Origin: Eutreptiella sp. 'Long Island Sound 2002'
Lineage: Eukaryota > Euglenozoa > Euglenophyceae > Eutreptiales > Eutreptiaceae
DNA: 64,000 bases
Direction: 5' to 3'
Assembly (NCBI GenBank): GCA_964036045.1
Contig: OZ038392.1
Location: 36,965,330-37,029,329 of the forward strand
A program made the position numbers and the translations under genes. The notes below the pieces were generated by a model. The model did no database searches, had not been told where the DNA came from, and saw only the letters and a program-made list of their open reading frames with translations. Positions 1-13,400 of this stretch are shown in pieces (position 1 is the first letter of the stretch; the number at the start of each line of letters is the position of its first letter).

Positions 1-418
1 CCTGTGTTAGCCCAGCGCGCGCGTCGATTTCAGCTCCCCGGTCGTGAAGGTGGGGGTTGCGAGGCGTGGCGCTGTCTTGGCGATCAGCTGCCCGTTGCGG
101 GCTGTGCGCACGAGGGTGGGCCGCGGTGCACGGTGATTGTACCACTGCGTTGTTCTTGGGGCATATCGCATTGACGAGTTGCTGCATAATCGGCTCCCAC
201 GCTACTCGTCGATAGAATCGCTCCACGGTGGCGTCGTCCAGTGCCGCCACCATGCGGGCATCAACCCCTGCTGCCTCCCAGATGCAGCGCAGCACGACCT
301 TGCATTTGGCAGGCACCGTCGTCCTGCCACCAGTGCGGACGGCATCCAGGGGCACGTCCAGAGATTTCGCCACATCTTGCAACTGGTCCGCTGTGAGCAC
401 CTGTGGCGCTACCGCCAT
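1..418 (-). CDS. Hypothetical protein, N-terminal part, runs off the left edge
   Basis: An ATG at 418 opens a minus-strand frame that stays open for about 139 codons to the window edge, so the C-terminus is not seen. The product begins MAVAPQVLTADQLQDVAKSL. It looks like a soluble, mostly helical protein, with a PxDAVRTGGRTTVPAK stretch, and becomes Pro/His/Arg-rich near the edge. I do not recognise a family. A second short minus-strand frame lies just upstream (648-451, starting MDRKIKYTPETFERL and ending in an Arg-rich tail) and could be a 5' exon, but I see no clear splice pair. The GC-rich setting also makes chance open frames likely. Confidence 0.3.
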   Translation of the reverse strand, partial: MAVAPQVLTADQLQDVAKSLDVPLDAVRTGGRTTVPAKCKVVLRCIWEAAGVDARMVAALDDATVERFYRRVAWEPIMQQLVNAICPKNNAVVQSPCTAAHPRAHSPQRAADRQDSATPRNPHLHDRGAEIDARAGLTQ

Positions 419-719
419 TGATTGCACTGCCGGCTAGTGCTCGCTCTCCGCTAGCCGCGCTCATTCAGTATCCGACGGATGCGGCGTCGCCAGCCAGAGC
501 TGAAGGATCCGCGAGGCCTTGGTCCCCTCCGTGAGAACTTCATCGTACGACAGCTTGACCGCTCCGTCGCGGTCACCAGTTCGACGTTACTCTCCCGGAT
601 TGTGAGCCGTTCAAATGTCTCCGGCGTGTACTTGATTTTGCGGTCCATTTTTGCGGTCCAGGGCCTCATGTGCCCGGGGATTCGCCCCGTCACTGTCTGA
701 CCCGTTCGCGGACATTGTG

Positions 720-1990
720 TGTGGGTGCCTGTGAGCACAGTGAGGGTGGTGCGGCCGCGTGCGTTCGCGGTCATGTTCCCTGCCTCATTGCAGCTCATCT
801 ACACCCGTGTCTTTGTTGCAGTACACGCCTTCCCTGTAGGGCTTCAGTGCAGCGCCATCGGGTACGCGTCCTCTGTTACAGTACAGCGGTCATGCTGTTG
901 TGCTCTTCTGTCCCACTCTACTGCGGCCTACCGAGTCTCTGGTCACATCTACAGCTTACCCCGACGGTACACGCCATCCTTGTCTGGCCTCTATGCCGCG
1001 CCGGCGGGTACGCGTCGTCTGTTGTAGTACACACCACCTGCCACTGGATGTCGCCTAGCCGGGCGTGGTACACGTCATCTCCTGCAGTACACGTCATCTG
1101 TCAAAAGGCAGCACCCATGGGCAGCCCTTGGTCAGTACACGTCGTCTGCCATGTAGCCATGTTGTGTGACATAACGGGACTGCCATTGTGTTGTATAGAA
1201 AAGATCACTGGACTAGCAATCAACTCGACGTCGCTGGATTCGCCCGTTGCCTGCGCTTCCCACGGATACTCCATATCCGGCCTGTCTCGCTGCCCACGCT
1301 CCTCGCATGGCTCCTGGCCTGCTGATATTCTTCATGGCATCCGCATCACGCCCGCCGTTGTCCCGCATTGCCTCTGCAGCACGCTCACGTTCGGCCTACG
1401 CTATGCTCGCTCAGCGTCTGCATCTTGTCCTCCCTGCGATCGCCTTTTGCCTGCATCCGACTTACGGCGCCTTCCATGTTCATGACGCCCCGCCCTCGGG
1501 GCCCGCTTCCTCAACGTACTTGTCGACCCGCCATCACGGCCCGCGTCCTTGCCCTCACTAATGCCCTGCCCTCGGGGCCTGCGTGCGTGACTCTCACATC
1601 GACGTTGGTACAGCTCGCAGCGCCTTTGCTAGCGTAGTCCGCTCTGGCGTGCTCGGCGGGCGCCCGGGCACCTACTCTCAGGCGGTTTGCTCACCTCGAC
1701 GGCCACAAAGGCTTGAGGCGTGCACTCCGTCCCTCAGCCAGGTGCCCTAACACCCTTGCGAGCTACATTGCCGCTTCGACGCCCGCCGACATCTTGCTTT
1801 GCGCCCGCATCTTATCGTCATCCTTGCCCGGTGCTGCTACGCTGCTGATCCGCATGTACTCCGTCGCCCGCGTCTTGCGCGTACTTCATCTCCATCACGT
1901 TGTTGTGGACCGCGCTGTACCTCTCTGTCCCCTGCGAGACACAAGGGTGTGCAGGCAGGCCCACGGCCGCCTTGCACACTGGTAAGAGCG
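720..1990. repeat. GC-rich region with degenerate short repeats
   Basis: Motifs of the form GTACACGTCATCTG and GTACGCGTCNTCTGTTG recur at irregular 30-60 bp spacing, especially at 820-1,150. Long plus-strand frames cross this part (one of 271 codons from 670) but are Cys/Ser/Pro/Leu-rich and repetitive. I read them as chance frames in GC-rich repeat DNA. Confidence 0.3.
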
Positions 1991-2419
1991 GGGGTGTCTA
2001 CACCTGCTCATACTTACTTACACACTTACCTCAACACTGATGGGGTGAGTGAGATCCTAACGGCGCGGAAGGAAATGAGGGGGAAATGGGAGGACGTGGG
2101 GGGAAATAGGTTATTGTGGGGGGAGTGGGGGCAAATAACAAAAATTGAGGGGCTAGGGTGGCGTGGTTTGATTTCCCCATGTTCCCCCATTCTCCCCCAT
2201 TTTCCCTCATTTTTCGTTGGAGGCTTTCACCAATGCACCCCCGCCCCATAGCCTTGTTCCTAATCAAAACCATGTTTGTTGGCCTGTTCAGCCCCAAAAA
2301 GCCCCATTTTTCCATCGTGCATGCAAAATTTCCCCAATTTTCCCCATTTTTTCTGAAAGAGCCCATTTTGGATAAGTGCAGGTGACGGATGTTTCTGAGG
2401 CCTGCACAAACGACCGCTG
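1991..2419. other. Strand-biased poly-G / poly-C spacer, no gene
   Basis: A G-rich stretch (2,040-2,160, runs like GGGGGGAGTGGGGG) is followed by C/T-rich runs of TTCCCCCAT type (2,175-2,370). No convincing coding sequence is present. Confidence 0.4.
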
Positions 2420-4075
2420 AAACAGCCACCCAAACTCAGTACCTCCCAGAAGTGACCCAGCATCATGGAATAAGAAGACTACGTGACACTGGTAGGGCTT
2501 CTACATGGAGGTATTCCGCCACCCCGCCCCGCCCCCCGCCCCGGCCCCCGGGCAAAATAATATCGGTTGTCTTTCCGTGGATGGGGGAGGGGGGCTGAGG
2601 GAACCATCACTTTCACACAGGCCAGGCACACAAATGCATCACATCAGCAAGCCACTTGCCAGGATAAAGCGCTGAAGCAATATCAGCATTACCTGTGCAT
2701 TAATACCGAGCATAAAGAGTGTCCAGAACTGGCAGTACCATCCATCTGAAACCATGATGTGGGAAGCCATACAAACACCCTGCCACCTCCAGTGACATAT
2801 ATAATTGAAATATTGCAATGCCTGCTGAATAAGGGGTATAGCAAACATTGTAGGCACGTAAGGCATGGAAGAAAGAAGAGCATATCAGCAACCTAGGCCA
2901 TTTCGCTGAAAAGAGGAAAAAAACGCCCATAACTTATTCTTGGTGGCTGCAAACAGGTGAATTGATCTGCCAAATGCCCACAGCAGTAACAGCGGTGCTT
3001 TCCCAAGCGATATGAATGTGGCTGAACCGACAGTTTGCTTTAGTCACGGCAACATTGACTGCAGTCTCGTCCCACTCAGCTCCTGCATGACCAGCAACGG
3101 ACGTTCATGGTGCCAAAGCTGCTGAGCCCTCAAATACAGCGCTCCCAGGTGCTCTGCAAGGACGTCAGCACACCATTCCGCATCCTTCGGTGCCTCTAGT
3201 TTGACCCAGCGCGGTCTGCACCTCGTGAAAGGACAGTGTACTCTGTCTCAGGCTCCTCAATTGCTGGGTACACCGGTGGCTTGCGGTTGCGGTCACTTGG
3301 GCGCCTCTTCTTTGGTCGGTCGTAGTTGAACGCCTTTGCATGCTTCCGTTGCACATGGGTGGCATCCAGTTGCATCCCTGGCCTGGTGGCAGTCGAGGGT
3401 GTCACATAGGCACTCACCAAGCCAGCCCCGTCGTTGGCATGTCCAATAACACCCATGGTCAGTACCAATGAACCAAAAAAGCCTGCTGTTGCCAAAGCAG
3501 CTGTAACCAGCCACTCATGACTCTCAGCGCGCCGCATGGGGGCAATGGTAGAGTATGCCATTTTTGGTAAAAGGCAGAGAATGGTAACTGAAACATTTCA
3601 AGAGAGCAATCATGTGGGAGGAAAGGAGCTTACGAGATGAGATCCAAAGCACAGGGTGTTTGCACTCCTTGCATTATGAACTCCTTCACAAGTCCATGGT
3701 CCAGTCGGTGCTGTCGCACAATTTTGCGGGAAGCATCAAGCATCAAGTAGAGGCAAGAGGTACTGGATGACAGGCTGCTCTTTGAATATAGCAACTGGTG
3801 GACATGCCCAATCACGTCAGGAAATTGACTCTTTGTGTACAGCATTAGTGGGGTCCACATATCAGTCTCACTTGAGGGGTTCTTTTGCCCAATGCACCGC
3901 ACAATGGGGCCAATCAGCCTGGTGACTTGCCATCTCCCCACACCAAAAGTCTTAACTCACCATATCCCTACCATTTTGTCCACACCCTATGGCCCACCTC
4001 CAAGTCTGCAGTCACCATATCCCTACCATTTTGTCCAATCACGCATGCTGTCTTTGACATGTGAAGCATATTCTG
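2420..4075. repeat. 1,656-bp direct duplication, left copy
   Basis: This segment recurs in the same orientation at 53,362-55,017 with a constant offset of 50,942, so there is no net insertion or deletion. I saw only isolated substitutions, for example tttgaatata here against ttcgaatata there (near 3,782 and 54,724). The two breakpoints show no TG...CA ends and no target-site duplication, so it does not look like an LTR pair. It is a recent segmental duplication, or possibly an assembly effect. Confidence 0.9.
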
Positions 4076-4155
4076 CAGCACACAGCAACATCATCCCCAC
4101 TGCATCTTGCACGGCAGCCGCGTTGGTTGCATCAGCAGTGGTCCACACATGAACA
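3165..4155 (-). pseudogene. Broken multi-exon gene fragment with one membrane segment
   Basis: On the minus strand an open segment (about 4,153-4,027) reads into AAEYASHVKDSMRDWTK and meets a GTAGGG donor. A second (about 3,941-3,640) contains DMWTPLMLYTKSQFPDVIGH and ends at a GTAAGC donor, with a TTTCAG acceptor 50 nt on. A third (3,561-3,196, MAYSTIAPMRRAESHEWLVT) has one hydrophobic helix (LVTAALATAGFFGSLVLTMG) and a basic tail rich in KKRRPSDRNRK. A fourth open part continues in another frame (RWVKLEAPKDAEWCADVLAE). The splice phases do not join all parts in one frame, so the gene is probably broken or comes from a mobile element. Family not recognised. The duplicate at 54,107-55,040 has the same structure. 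Confidence 0.4.
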
Positions 4156-4568
4156 CATGAGGGAGGGGGAACCTGCCTCTAAATGCAAAATTGTGTAAGT
4201 TCAGTAACAAAAGACACCCACCACCGTGTGCCATACCACAACCAAAATGTGCAAGCATAGTTCATAAATGATCATGCTTGCTTACACATGTGCATGATAC
4301 AGACATGTAATCTACTTAGATCAACTGTTATATCCAAAAGTGGCATTATTCAACAGCCAATCTCAATATAAATGATGTCACTCCCGCCCATGATTCACTG
4401 CACTGTGGAGTGGGAGCTCCAATCCTCACTCTCTAGTTGTTCCCTACCCTTCGTGTACCATGCCGCTAACACAATTACAGTCAGTATGTGTTCATTTGTC
4501 ACCTGGTGTTGGAGGGGGAGCAATTGACATTGCCACACATTGGGGACCCCCAGATGAAGCCACTTCTA
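4076..4568. other. Intergenic, no gene seen
   Basis: Moderately AT-rich unique sequence between the duplication and the proto-satellite. I see no supported gene or RNA. Confidence 0.4.
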
Positions 4569-4852
4569 AACCACAAATTGAGTAGCCCTTTGAGTTTGCA
4601 GATATGGTCTCACAATCCACAAATTTGAGTGGCCCCTTGAGTAGAGGATATGGATTCACAATCCACAAATGTGAGTGGCCCCTTGAGTTGGGGATGTGCA
4701 CTCACCTCCCACAAATCGAGCACCTCCCACAAATTGAGTGGCCCCTTTAGGTCGGGGATATGGAATCACGATCCACAAATTGAGTGGCCCCTTGAGTTGG
4801 GGATGTGGACGCAAATGCACAGATTCAGGGGCCGTTTGAGTTGGGGATATGG
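4569..4852. repeat. Divergent relative of the 46-bp satellite, 6-7 units of about 45 bp
   Basis: Units alternate CCACAAATTGAGTGG with CCCCTTGAGTTGGGGATATG and TCACAAT, which lines up with the main satellite (CCACGCTTCGGTGTGG, CCCCTTGAGTTGGGG, CTCACAAT). The CCAC...GTGG stem is kept while its loop differs (AAATTGA instead of TTCG). The units vary from one another, which suggests an older array. Confidence 0.85.
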
Positions 4853-5247
4853 TTCGCCGCTGAGAGTGAGCGCTCTAGCGTGATCATGTGCCATGGACAA
4901 CTCATGACCATGCAAGAGTTCTCCGGCCCCCATTTGTATGCTTCAAAATTCAAAGGGAAGATTGCCAAAGCCTGAAGCCAAAGTCCAGCATCAACCATAT
5001 GTAGTATGGCAACGCCCAGAATTTCATTAGTTTGAGAATAGAGCATTTGCTCACCCTACCTCATAGTGCCGCAACACTTTGTATTGACGTGTAACCCAAC
5101 CTCCCATTCCTTAGTGGTATGGATGGCGCATGTCACGTAAAGGTCAGGAGTACGGCACCCACCTCAAGGTCGTGCTTGGTGTGTCACTAGAACGTAGCCT
5201 CGCATAACATGCGGACACACATTGGCACATAGGCCAAGTTCTTGCCT
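4853..5247. other. Unique spacer between the two satellite arrays, no gene
   Basis: No coding or RNA feature supported. The right part leads into a dispersed repeat. Confidence 0.4.
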
Positions 5248-5460
5248 TGCGTGCGCACTGCGTGCATACTGCGCACGCAGAGGCTGGGAATGCACCCAAC
5301 AATACCTGTCACCTTTCTAGTAGCACGGCGAAGCAGCAAAGCCCACATGGGAACAACGAAACTGCCTTCAACTTGGTAATCAACTGTCAGTATGAACAAG
5401 CCACTGAGCCTTGTAAAGCACAACTATGCAAGGGCATGCAAGATGCACACATGTTCAAGT
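5248..5460. repeat. Dispersed repeat of about 213 bp, copy 1
   Basis: It matches 59,622-59,835 in the same orientation with scattered differences. It starts with TGCGTGCGCACTGCGTGCAT and then an inverted TGCGCACGCAG, and ends GATGCACACATGTTCAAGT. A MITE-like or SINE-like element is possible. No coding capacity. Confidence 0.75.
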
Positions 5461-8400
5461 GGCAAGTGCCACACTCCGATATACTAGGTAATCACAATCC
5501 ACACTTCGGTGTGGCCCCTTGAGTTGGGGTGAGGGACTCACAATCCACACTTCGGTGTGGCCCCTTGAGTTGGGGTTAGGGACTCGCAATCCACGCATTG
5601 GTGTGGCCCCTTGAGTTGGGGGGAGGGAATCGCAATCCACGCTTCGGTGTGGCCCCTTGAGTTGGGGTTAGGGACTCACAATCCACGCTTCGGTGTGGCC
5701 CCTTGGGTTTGGGCCAAGGACTCGCAATCCACGCTTCGGTATGGCCCCTTGAGTTGGGGTGAGGGAATCACAATCCACGCTTCAGTGTGGCCCCTTGAGT
5801 TGGGGTTAGGGACTCGCAATCCACGCTTCGGTGTGGCCCCTTGAGTTGGGGTTAGGGACTTGCAATCCACGCTTCGGTGTGGCCCCTTGAGTTGGGGTTA
5901 GGGACTCACAATCCACGCTTCGGTGTGGCCCCTTGGGCTGGGGTTAGGTACTCACAATCCACGTTTCGGTGTGGCCCCTTGAGTTGGGGTTAAGGACTTA
6001 TAATGCATGCTTCGGTATGGCCCCTTGAGTTGGGGTTAGGGACTCGCAATCCACGCTTCGGTGTGGCCCCTTGAGTTGGGGTTAGGGACTCACAATCCAC
6101 GCTTCGAAGTGGCCCCTTGAGTTGGGGTGAGGGACAAACAATCCACGCTTCGGTGTGGCCCCTTGAGTTGGGGTTAGGTACTCACAATCCACGCTTCGGT
6201 GTGGCCCCTTGAGTTGGGGTTAGGGACTTGCAATCCACGCTTCGGTGTGGCCCCTTGAGTTGGGGTTAGGGACTCACAATCTACGCTTCGGTGTGGCCCT
6301 TTGGGCTGGGGTTAGGTACTCACAATCCACGTTTCGGTGTGGCCCCTTGAGTTGGGGTTAAGGACTTATAATCCATGCTTCGGTGTGGCCCCTTGAGTTG
6401 GAATTAGGGACTCGCAATCCACGCTTCGGTGTGGCGCCCTTGAGTTGGGGTTAGGGACTCACAATCCACGCTTCGGTGTGGCCCCTTGAGTTGGGGTGAG
6501 GGACACACAATCCACGCTTCGGTGTGGCCCCTTGAGTTGAGGTTGAGTACTCACAATCCACGCTTCGGTGTGGCCCCTTGAGTTGGGGTTAAGGACTCGC
6601 AATCCACGCTTCGGTGTGGCCCCTTGAGTTGGGGTTAGGGACTCGCAATCCACGCTTCGGTGTGGCCCCTTGAGTTGGGGTTAGGTACTCACAATCCACG
6701 CTTCGGTGTGGCCCCTTGAGTTGGGGTTAGGGACTCGCAATCCACGCTTCGGTGTGGCCCCTTGAGTTGGGGTGAGGGACTCGCAATCCACGCTTCGGTG
6801 TGGCGCCCTTGAGTTGGGGTTAGGTACGCACTATCCACGCTTCGGTGTGGCCCCTTGAAGTGGGGTGAGAGAATCGCAATCCACGCTTCGGTGTGGCCCC
6901 TTGAGTTGGGGTTAGGGACGCACAATCCACGCTTCGGTGTGGCCCCTTGAGTTGGGGTTAGGGACTCGCAATCCACGCTTCGGTGTGGCCCCTTGAGTTG
7001 GGGTTAGGTACTCACAATCCACGCTTCGGTGTGGCCCCTTGAGTTGGGGTTAGGGACTCGCAATCCACGCTTCGGTGTGGCCCCTTGAGTTGGGGTTAGG
7101 GAATCACAATCCACGCTTCGGTGTGGCCCCTTGAGTTGGGGTGAGGGAATCGCAATCCACGCTTCGGTGTGGCCCCTTGAGTTGGGGTTAGGGACTCGCA
7201 ATCCACGCTTCGGTGTGGCCCCTTGAGTTGGGGTTAAGGACTCACAATCCACGCTTCGGTGTGGCCCCTTGAGTTGGGGTTAGGGAATCACAATCCACGC
7301 TTCGGTGTGGCCCCTTGAGTTGGGGTTAGGGAATCACAATCCACGCTTTGGTGTGGCCCCTTGAGTTGGGGTTAGGGACTCGCAATCCACGCTTCGGTGT
7401 GGCCCCTTGAGTTGGGGTTAGGGACTCGCAATCCACGCTTCGGTATGGCCCCTTGAGTTGGGGTGAGGGAATTGCAATCCACGCTTCGGTGTGGCCCCTT
7501 GAGTTGGGGTTAAGGACTCGCAATCCACGCTTCGGTATGGCCCCTTGAGTTGGGGTTAGGGACTCACAATCCACGCTTCGGTGTGGCCCCTTGAGTTGGG
7601 GTGAGGGAATCGCAATCCACGCTTCGGTGTGGCCCCTTGAGTTGAGGTTAGGGAATCACAATCCACGCTTCGAAGTGGCCCCTTGAGTTGGGGTTAGGGA
7701 CTCGCTATCCACGCTTCGGTGTGGCCCCTTGAGTTGGGGTTAGGGACTCACAATCCACGCTTCGGTGTGGCCCCTTGAGTTGGGGTTAGGGACTCGCAAT
7801 CCACGCTTCGGTGTGGCCCCTTGAGTTGGGGTTAGGGAATCGCAATCCACGCTTCGGTGTGGCCCCTTGAGTTGGGGTTAAGGACTCACAATCCACGCTT
7901 CGGTGTGGCCCCTTGAGTTGGGGTTAGGGACTCACAATCCACGCTTCGGTGTGGCCCCTTGAGTTGGGGTTAGGGAATCACAATCCACGCTTCGGTGTGG
8001 CCCCTTGAGTTGGGGTCACGTACTCACAATCCACGTTTCGGTGTGGCCCCTTGGGCTGGGGTTAGGTACTCACAATCCACGCTTCGGTGTGGCCCCTTGA
8101 GTTGGCATTAAGGACTTATAATCCATGCTTCGGTATGGCCCCTTGAGTTGGGGTTAGGGACTCGCAATCCACGCTTCGGTGTGGCCCCTTGAGTTGGGGT
8201 TAGGGACTCACAATCCACGCTTCGGTGTGGCCCCTTGAGTTGGGGTGAGGGACACACAATCCATGCTTCGGTGTGGCCCCTTGAGTTGGGGTTAGGTACT
8301 CACAATCCACGCTTCGGTGTGGCCCCTTGAGTTGGGGTTAGGGACTTGCAATCCACGCTTCGGTGTGGCCCCTTGAGTTGGGGTTAGGGACTCACAATCC

Positions 8401-10447
8401 ACGCTTCGGTATGACCCCTTGAGTTGGGGTTAGGTACGCACAATCCACGCTTCGGTGTGGCCCCTTGAGTTGGGGTGAGAGAATCGCAATCCACGCTTCG
8501 GTGTGGCCCCTTGAGTTGGGGTTAGGGACTCGCAATCCACGCTTCGGTGTGGCCCCTTGAGTTGGGGTTAGGTACTCACAATCCACGCTTTGGTGTGGCC
8601 CCTTGAGTTGGGGTTAGGGAATCACAATCCACGCTTCGGTGTGGCCCCTTGAGTTGGGGTTAGGTACTCACAATCCACGTTTCGGTGTGGCCCCTTGAGT
8701 TGGGGTTAAGGTCTTATAATGCATGCTTCGGTGTGGCCCCTTGAGTTGGTGTTAAGGACTCACAATCCACGCTTCGGTATGGCCCCTTGAGTTGGGGTTA
8801 GGGACTCACAATCCACGCTTCGGTGTGGCCCCTTGAGTTGGGGTGAGGGACACACAATCCACGCTTCGGTGTGGCCCCTTGAGTTGAGGTTAGGTACTCA
8901 CAATCCACGCTTCGGTGTGGCCCCTTGAGTTGGGGTTAAGGACTCGCAATCCAGGCTTCGGTATGGCCCCTTGAGTTGGGGTTAGGTACGCACAATCCAC
9001 GCTTCGGTGTGGTCCCTTGAGTTGGGGTGAGAGAATCGCAATCCACGCTTCGGTGTGGCCCCTTGAGTTGGGGTTAGGGACTCGCAATCCACGCTTCGGT
9101 GTGGCCCCTTGAGTTGGGGTTAGGTACTCACAATCCACGCTTCGGTGTGGCCCCTTGAGTTGGGGTTAGGGAATCACAATCCACGCTTCGGTGTGGCCCC
9201 TTGAGTTGGGGTTAGGGACTCACAATCCACGCTTCGGTGTGGCCCCTTGAGTTGGGGTTAGGGACTCGCAATCCACGCTTCGGTGTGGCCCCTTGAGTTG
9301 GGGTTAAGGACTCACAATCCACGCTTCGGTGTGGCCCCTTGAGTTGGGGTTAGGGACTCACAATCCACGCTTCGGTGTGGCCCCTTTAGTTGGGGTGAGG
9401 GAATTGCAATCCACGCTTCGGTGTGGCCCCTTGAGTTGGGGTTAGGTACTCACAATCCATGCTTCGGTGTGGCCCCTTGAGTTGGGGTTAGGGACTCGCA
9501 ATCCACGCTTCGGTGTGGCCCCTTGAGTTGGGGTTAGGGACTCGCAATCCACGCTTCGGTGTGGCCCCTTGAGTTGGGGTGAGGGAATTGCAATCCACGC
9601 TTCGGTGTGGCCCCTTGAGTTGAGGTTAGGTACTCACAATCCACGCTTCGGTGTGGCGCCTTGAGTTGGGGTTAAGGACTCGCAATCCACGCTTCGGTAT
9701 GGCCCCTTGAGTTGGGGTTAGGGACTCACAATCCACGCTTCGGTATGGCCCCTTGAGTTGGGGTGAGGGACTCACAATCCACGCTTCGGTGTGGCCCCTT
9801 GAGTTGGGGTTAGGGAATCACAATCCACGCTTCGGTGTGGCCCCTTGAGTTGGGGTTAGGGACTCACAATCCACGCTTCGGTGTGGCCCCTTGAGTTGGG
9901 GTTAGGGAATCACAATCCATGCTTCGGTGTGGCCCCTTGAGTTGGGCTGAGGGAATCGCAATACACGCTTCGGTGTGGCCCCTTGAGTTGGGGTTAGGGA
10001 CTCACAATCCACGCTTCGGTGTGGCCCCTTGAGTTGGGGTTAGGGACTCACAATCCACGCTTCGGTGTGGCCCCTTGAGTTGGGGTTAGGGAATCACAAT
10101 CCACGCTTCGGTGTGGCCCCTTGAGTTGGGGTTAGGGAATCACAATCCACGCTTCGGTGTGGCCCCTTGAGTTGTGGTTAGGGAATCACAATCCACGCTT
10201 CGGTGTGGCCCCTTGAGTTGGGGTTAGGGACTCGCAATCCACGCTTCGGTGTGGCCCCTTGAGTTGGGGTGAGGGAATTGCAATCCACGCTTCGGTGTGG
10301 CCCCTTGAGTTGGGGTTAGGGACTCGCAATCCACGCTTCGGTGTGGCCCCTTGAGTTGGGGTTAGGGACTCGCAATCCACGCTTCGGTGTGGCCCCTTGA
10401 GTTGGGGTGAGGGAATTGCAATCCACGCTTCGGTGTGGCCCCTTGAG

Positions 10448-13400
10448 TTGAGGTTAGGTACTCACAATCCACGCTTCGGTGTGGCCCCTTGAGTTGGGGT
10501 TAAGGACTCGCAATCTACGCTTCGGTATGGCCCCTTGAGTTGGGGTTAGGGACTCACAATCCACGCTTCGGTATGGCCCCTTGAGTTGGGGTGAGGGACT
10601 CACAATCCACGCTTCGGTGTGGCCCCTTGAGTTGGGGTTAGGTACTCACAATCCACGCTTCGGTGTGGCCCCTTGAGTTGGGGTTAGGGAATCACAATCC
10701 ACGCTTCGGTGTGGCCCCTTGAGTTGGGGTTAGGGACTCACAATCCACGCTTCGGTGTGGCCCCTTGAGTTGGGGTTAGGGACTCACAATCCACGCTTCG
10801 GTGTGGCCCCTTGAGTTGGGGTTAGGGACTCGCAATCCACGCTTCGGTGTGGCCCCTTGAGTTGGGGTGAGGGACTCACAATCCACGCTTCGGTGTGGCC
10901 CCTTGAGTTGGGGTTAGGGAATCACAATCCACGCTTCGGTGTGGCCCCTTGAGTTGGGGTGAGGGAATCGCAATCCACGCTTCGGTGTGGCCCCTTGAGT
11001 TGGGGTTAAGGACTCACAATCCACGCTTCGGTGTGGCCCCTTGAGTTGGGGTTAAGGACTCACAATCCACGCTTCGGTGTGGCCCCTTGAGTTGGGGTTA
11101 GGGAATCACAATCCACGCTTCGGTGTGGCCCCTTGAGTTGGGGTCACGTACTCACAATCAACGTTTTGGTGTGGCCCCTTGATTTGGGGTTAGGTACTCA
11201 CAATCCATGCTTCGGTGTGGCCCCTTGAGGTGGGGTGAGGGAATCGCAATCCACGCTTCGGTGTGGCCCCTTGAGTTGGGGTCACGTACTCACAATCCAC
11301 ATTTTGGTGTGGCCCCTTGATTTGGGGTTAGGTACTCACAATCCATGCTTCAGTGTGGCCCCTTGAGTTGGGGTGAGGGAATCGCAATCCACGCTTCGGT
11401 GTGGCCCCTTGAGTTGGGGTGAGGGAATCGCAATCCACGCTTCGGTGTGGCCCCTTGAGTTGGGGTTAAGGACTCACAATCCACGCTTCGGTGTGGCCCC
11501 TTGAGTTGGGGTTAGGGACTCACAATCCACGCTTCGGTGTGGCCCCTTGAGTTGGGGTTAAGAACTCGCAATCCACGCTTCGGTGTGGCCCCTTGAGTTG
11601 GGGTTAGGGACTCACAATCCACGCTTCGGTGTGGCCCCTTGAGTTGGGGTTAGGGACTCGCAATCCACGCTTCGGTGTGGCCCCTTGAGTTGGGGTTAAG
11701 GACTCACAATCCACGCTTCGGTGTGGCCCCTTGAGTTGGGGTTAGGGACTCACAATCCACGCTTCGGTGTGGCCCCTTGAGTTGGGGTGAGGGAATTGCA
11801 ATCCACGCTTCGGTGTGGCCCCTTGAGTTGGGGTTAGGTACTCACAATCCACGCTTCGGTGTGGCCCCTTGAGTTGGGGTTAGGGACTCGCAATCCACGC
11901 TTCGGTGTGGCCCCTTGAGTTGGGGTTAGGGACTCGCAATCCACGCTTCGGTGTGGCCCCTTGAGTTGGGGTTAGGGAATCACAATCCACGCTTCGGTGT
12001 GGCCCCTTGAGTTGGGGTTAGGGACTCACAATCCACGCTTCGGTGTGGCCCCTTGAGTTGGGGTTAGGGACTCGCAATCCGCGCTTCGGTGTGGCCCCTT
12101 GAGTTGGGGTTAGGGACTCACAATCCACGCTTCGGTGTGGCCCCTTGAGTTGGGGTTAGGGAATCACAATCCACGCTTCGGTGTGGCCCCTTGAGTTGGG
12201 GTTAGGGAATCACAATCCACGCTTCGGTGTGGCCCCTTGAGTTGGGGTTAGGGAATCACAATCCACGCTTCGGTGTGGCCCCTTGAGTTGGGGTTAGGGA
12301 CTCGCAATCCACGCTTCGGTGTGGCCCCTTGAGTTGGGGTTAGGGACTCGCAATCCACGCTTCGGTGTGGCCCCTTGAGTTGGGGTGAGGGAATTGCAAT
12401 CCACGCTTCGGTGTGGCCCCTTGAGTTGAGGTTAGGTACTCACAATCCACGCTTCGGTGTGGCCCCTTGAGTTGGGGTTAAGGACTCGCAATCTACGCTT
12501 CGGTATGGCCCCTTGAGTTGGGGTTAGGGACTCACAATCCACGCTTCGGTATGGCCCCTTGAGTTGGGGTGAGGGACTCACAATCCACGCTTCGGTGTGG
12601 CCCCTTGAGTTGGGGTTAGGTACTCACAATCCACGCTTCGGTGTGGCCCCTTGAGTTGGGGTTAGGGAATCACAATCCACGCTTCGGTGTGGCCCCTTGA
12701 GTTGGGGTTAGGGACTCACAATCCACGCTTCGGTGTGGCCCCTTGAGTTGGGGTTAGGGACTCACAATCCACGCTTCGGTGTGGCCCCTTGAGTTGGGGT
12801 TAGGGACTCGCAATCCACGCTTCGGTGTGGCCCCTTGAGTTGGGGTGAGGGACTCACAATCCACGCTTCGGTGTGGCCCCTTGAGTTGGGGTTAGGGAAT
12901 CACAATCCACGCTTCGGTGTGGCCCCTTGAGTTGGGGTGAGGGAATCGCAATCCACGCTTCGGTGTGGCCCCTTGAGTTGGGGTTAAGGACTCACAATCC
13001 ACGCTTCGGTGTGGCCCCTTGAGTTGGGGTTAAGGACTCACAATCCACGCTTCGGTGTGGCCCCTTGAGTTGGGGTTAGGGAATCACAATCCACGCTTCG
13101 GTGTGGCCCCTTGAGTTGGGGTCACGCACTCACAATCCACGTTTCGGTGTGGCCCCTTGAGTTGGGGTCACGTACTCACAATCCACGTTTTGGTGTGGCC
13201 CCTTGATTTGGGGTTAGGTACTCACAATCCATGCTTCGGTGTGGCCCCTTGAGTTGGGGTGAGGGAATCGCAATCCACGCTTCGGTGTGGCCCCTTGAGT
13301 TGGGGTGAGGGAATCGCAATCCACGCTTCGGTGTGGCCCCTTGAGTTGGGGTTAAGGACTCACAATCCACGCTTCGGTGTGGCCCCTTGAGTTGGGGTTA

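Noticed and set aside
670-1485. 271-codon plus-strand gene
   Set aside because: It crosses degenerate repeats and gives a Cys/Ser/Leu-rich product without domains. Likely a GC-driven chance frame.
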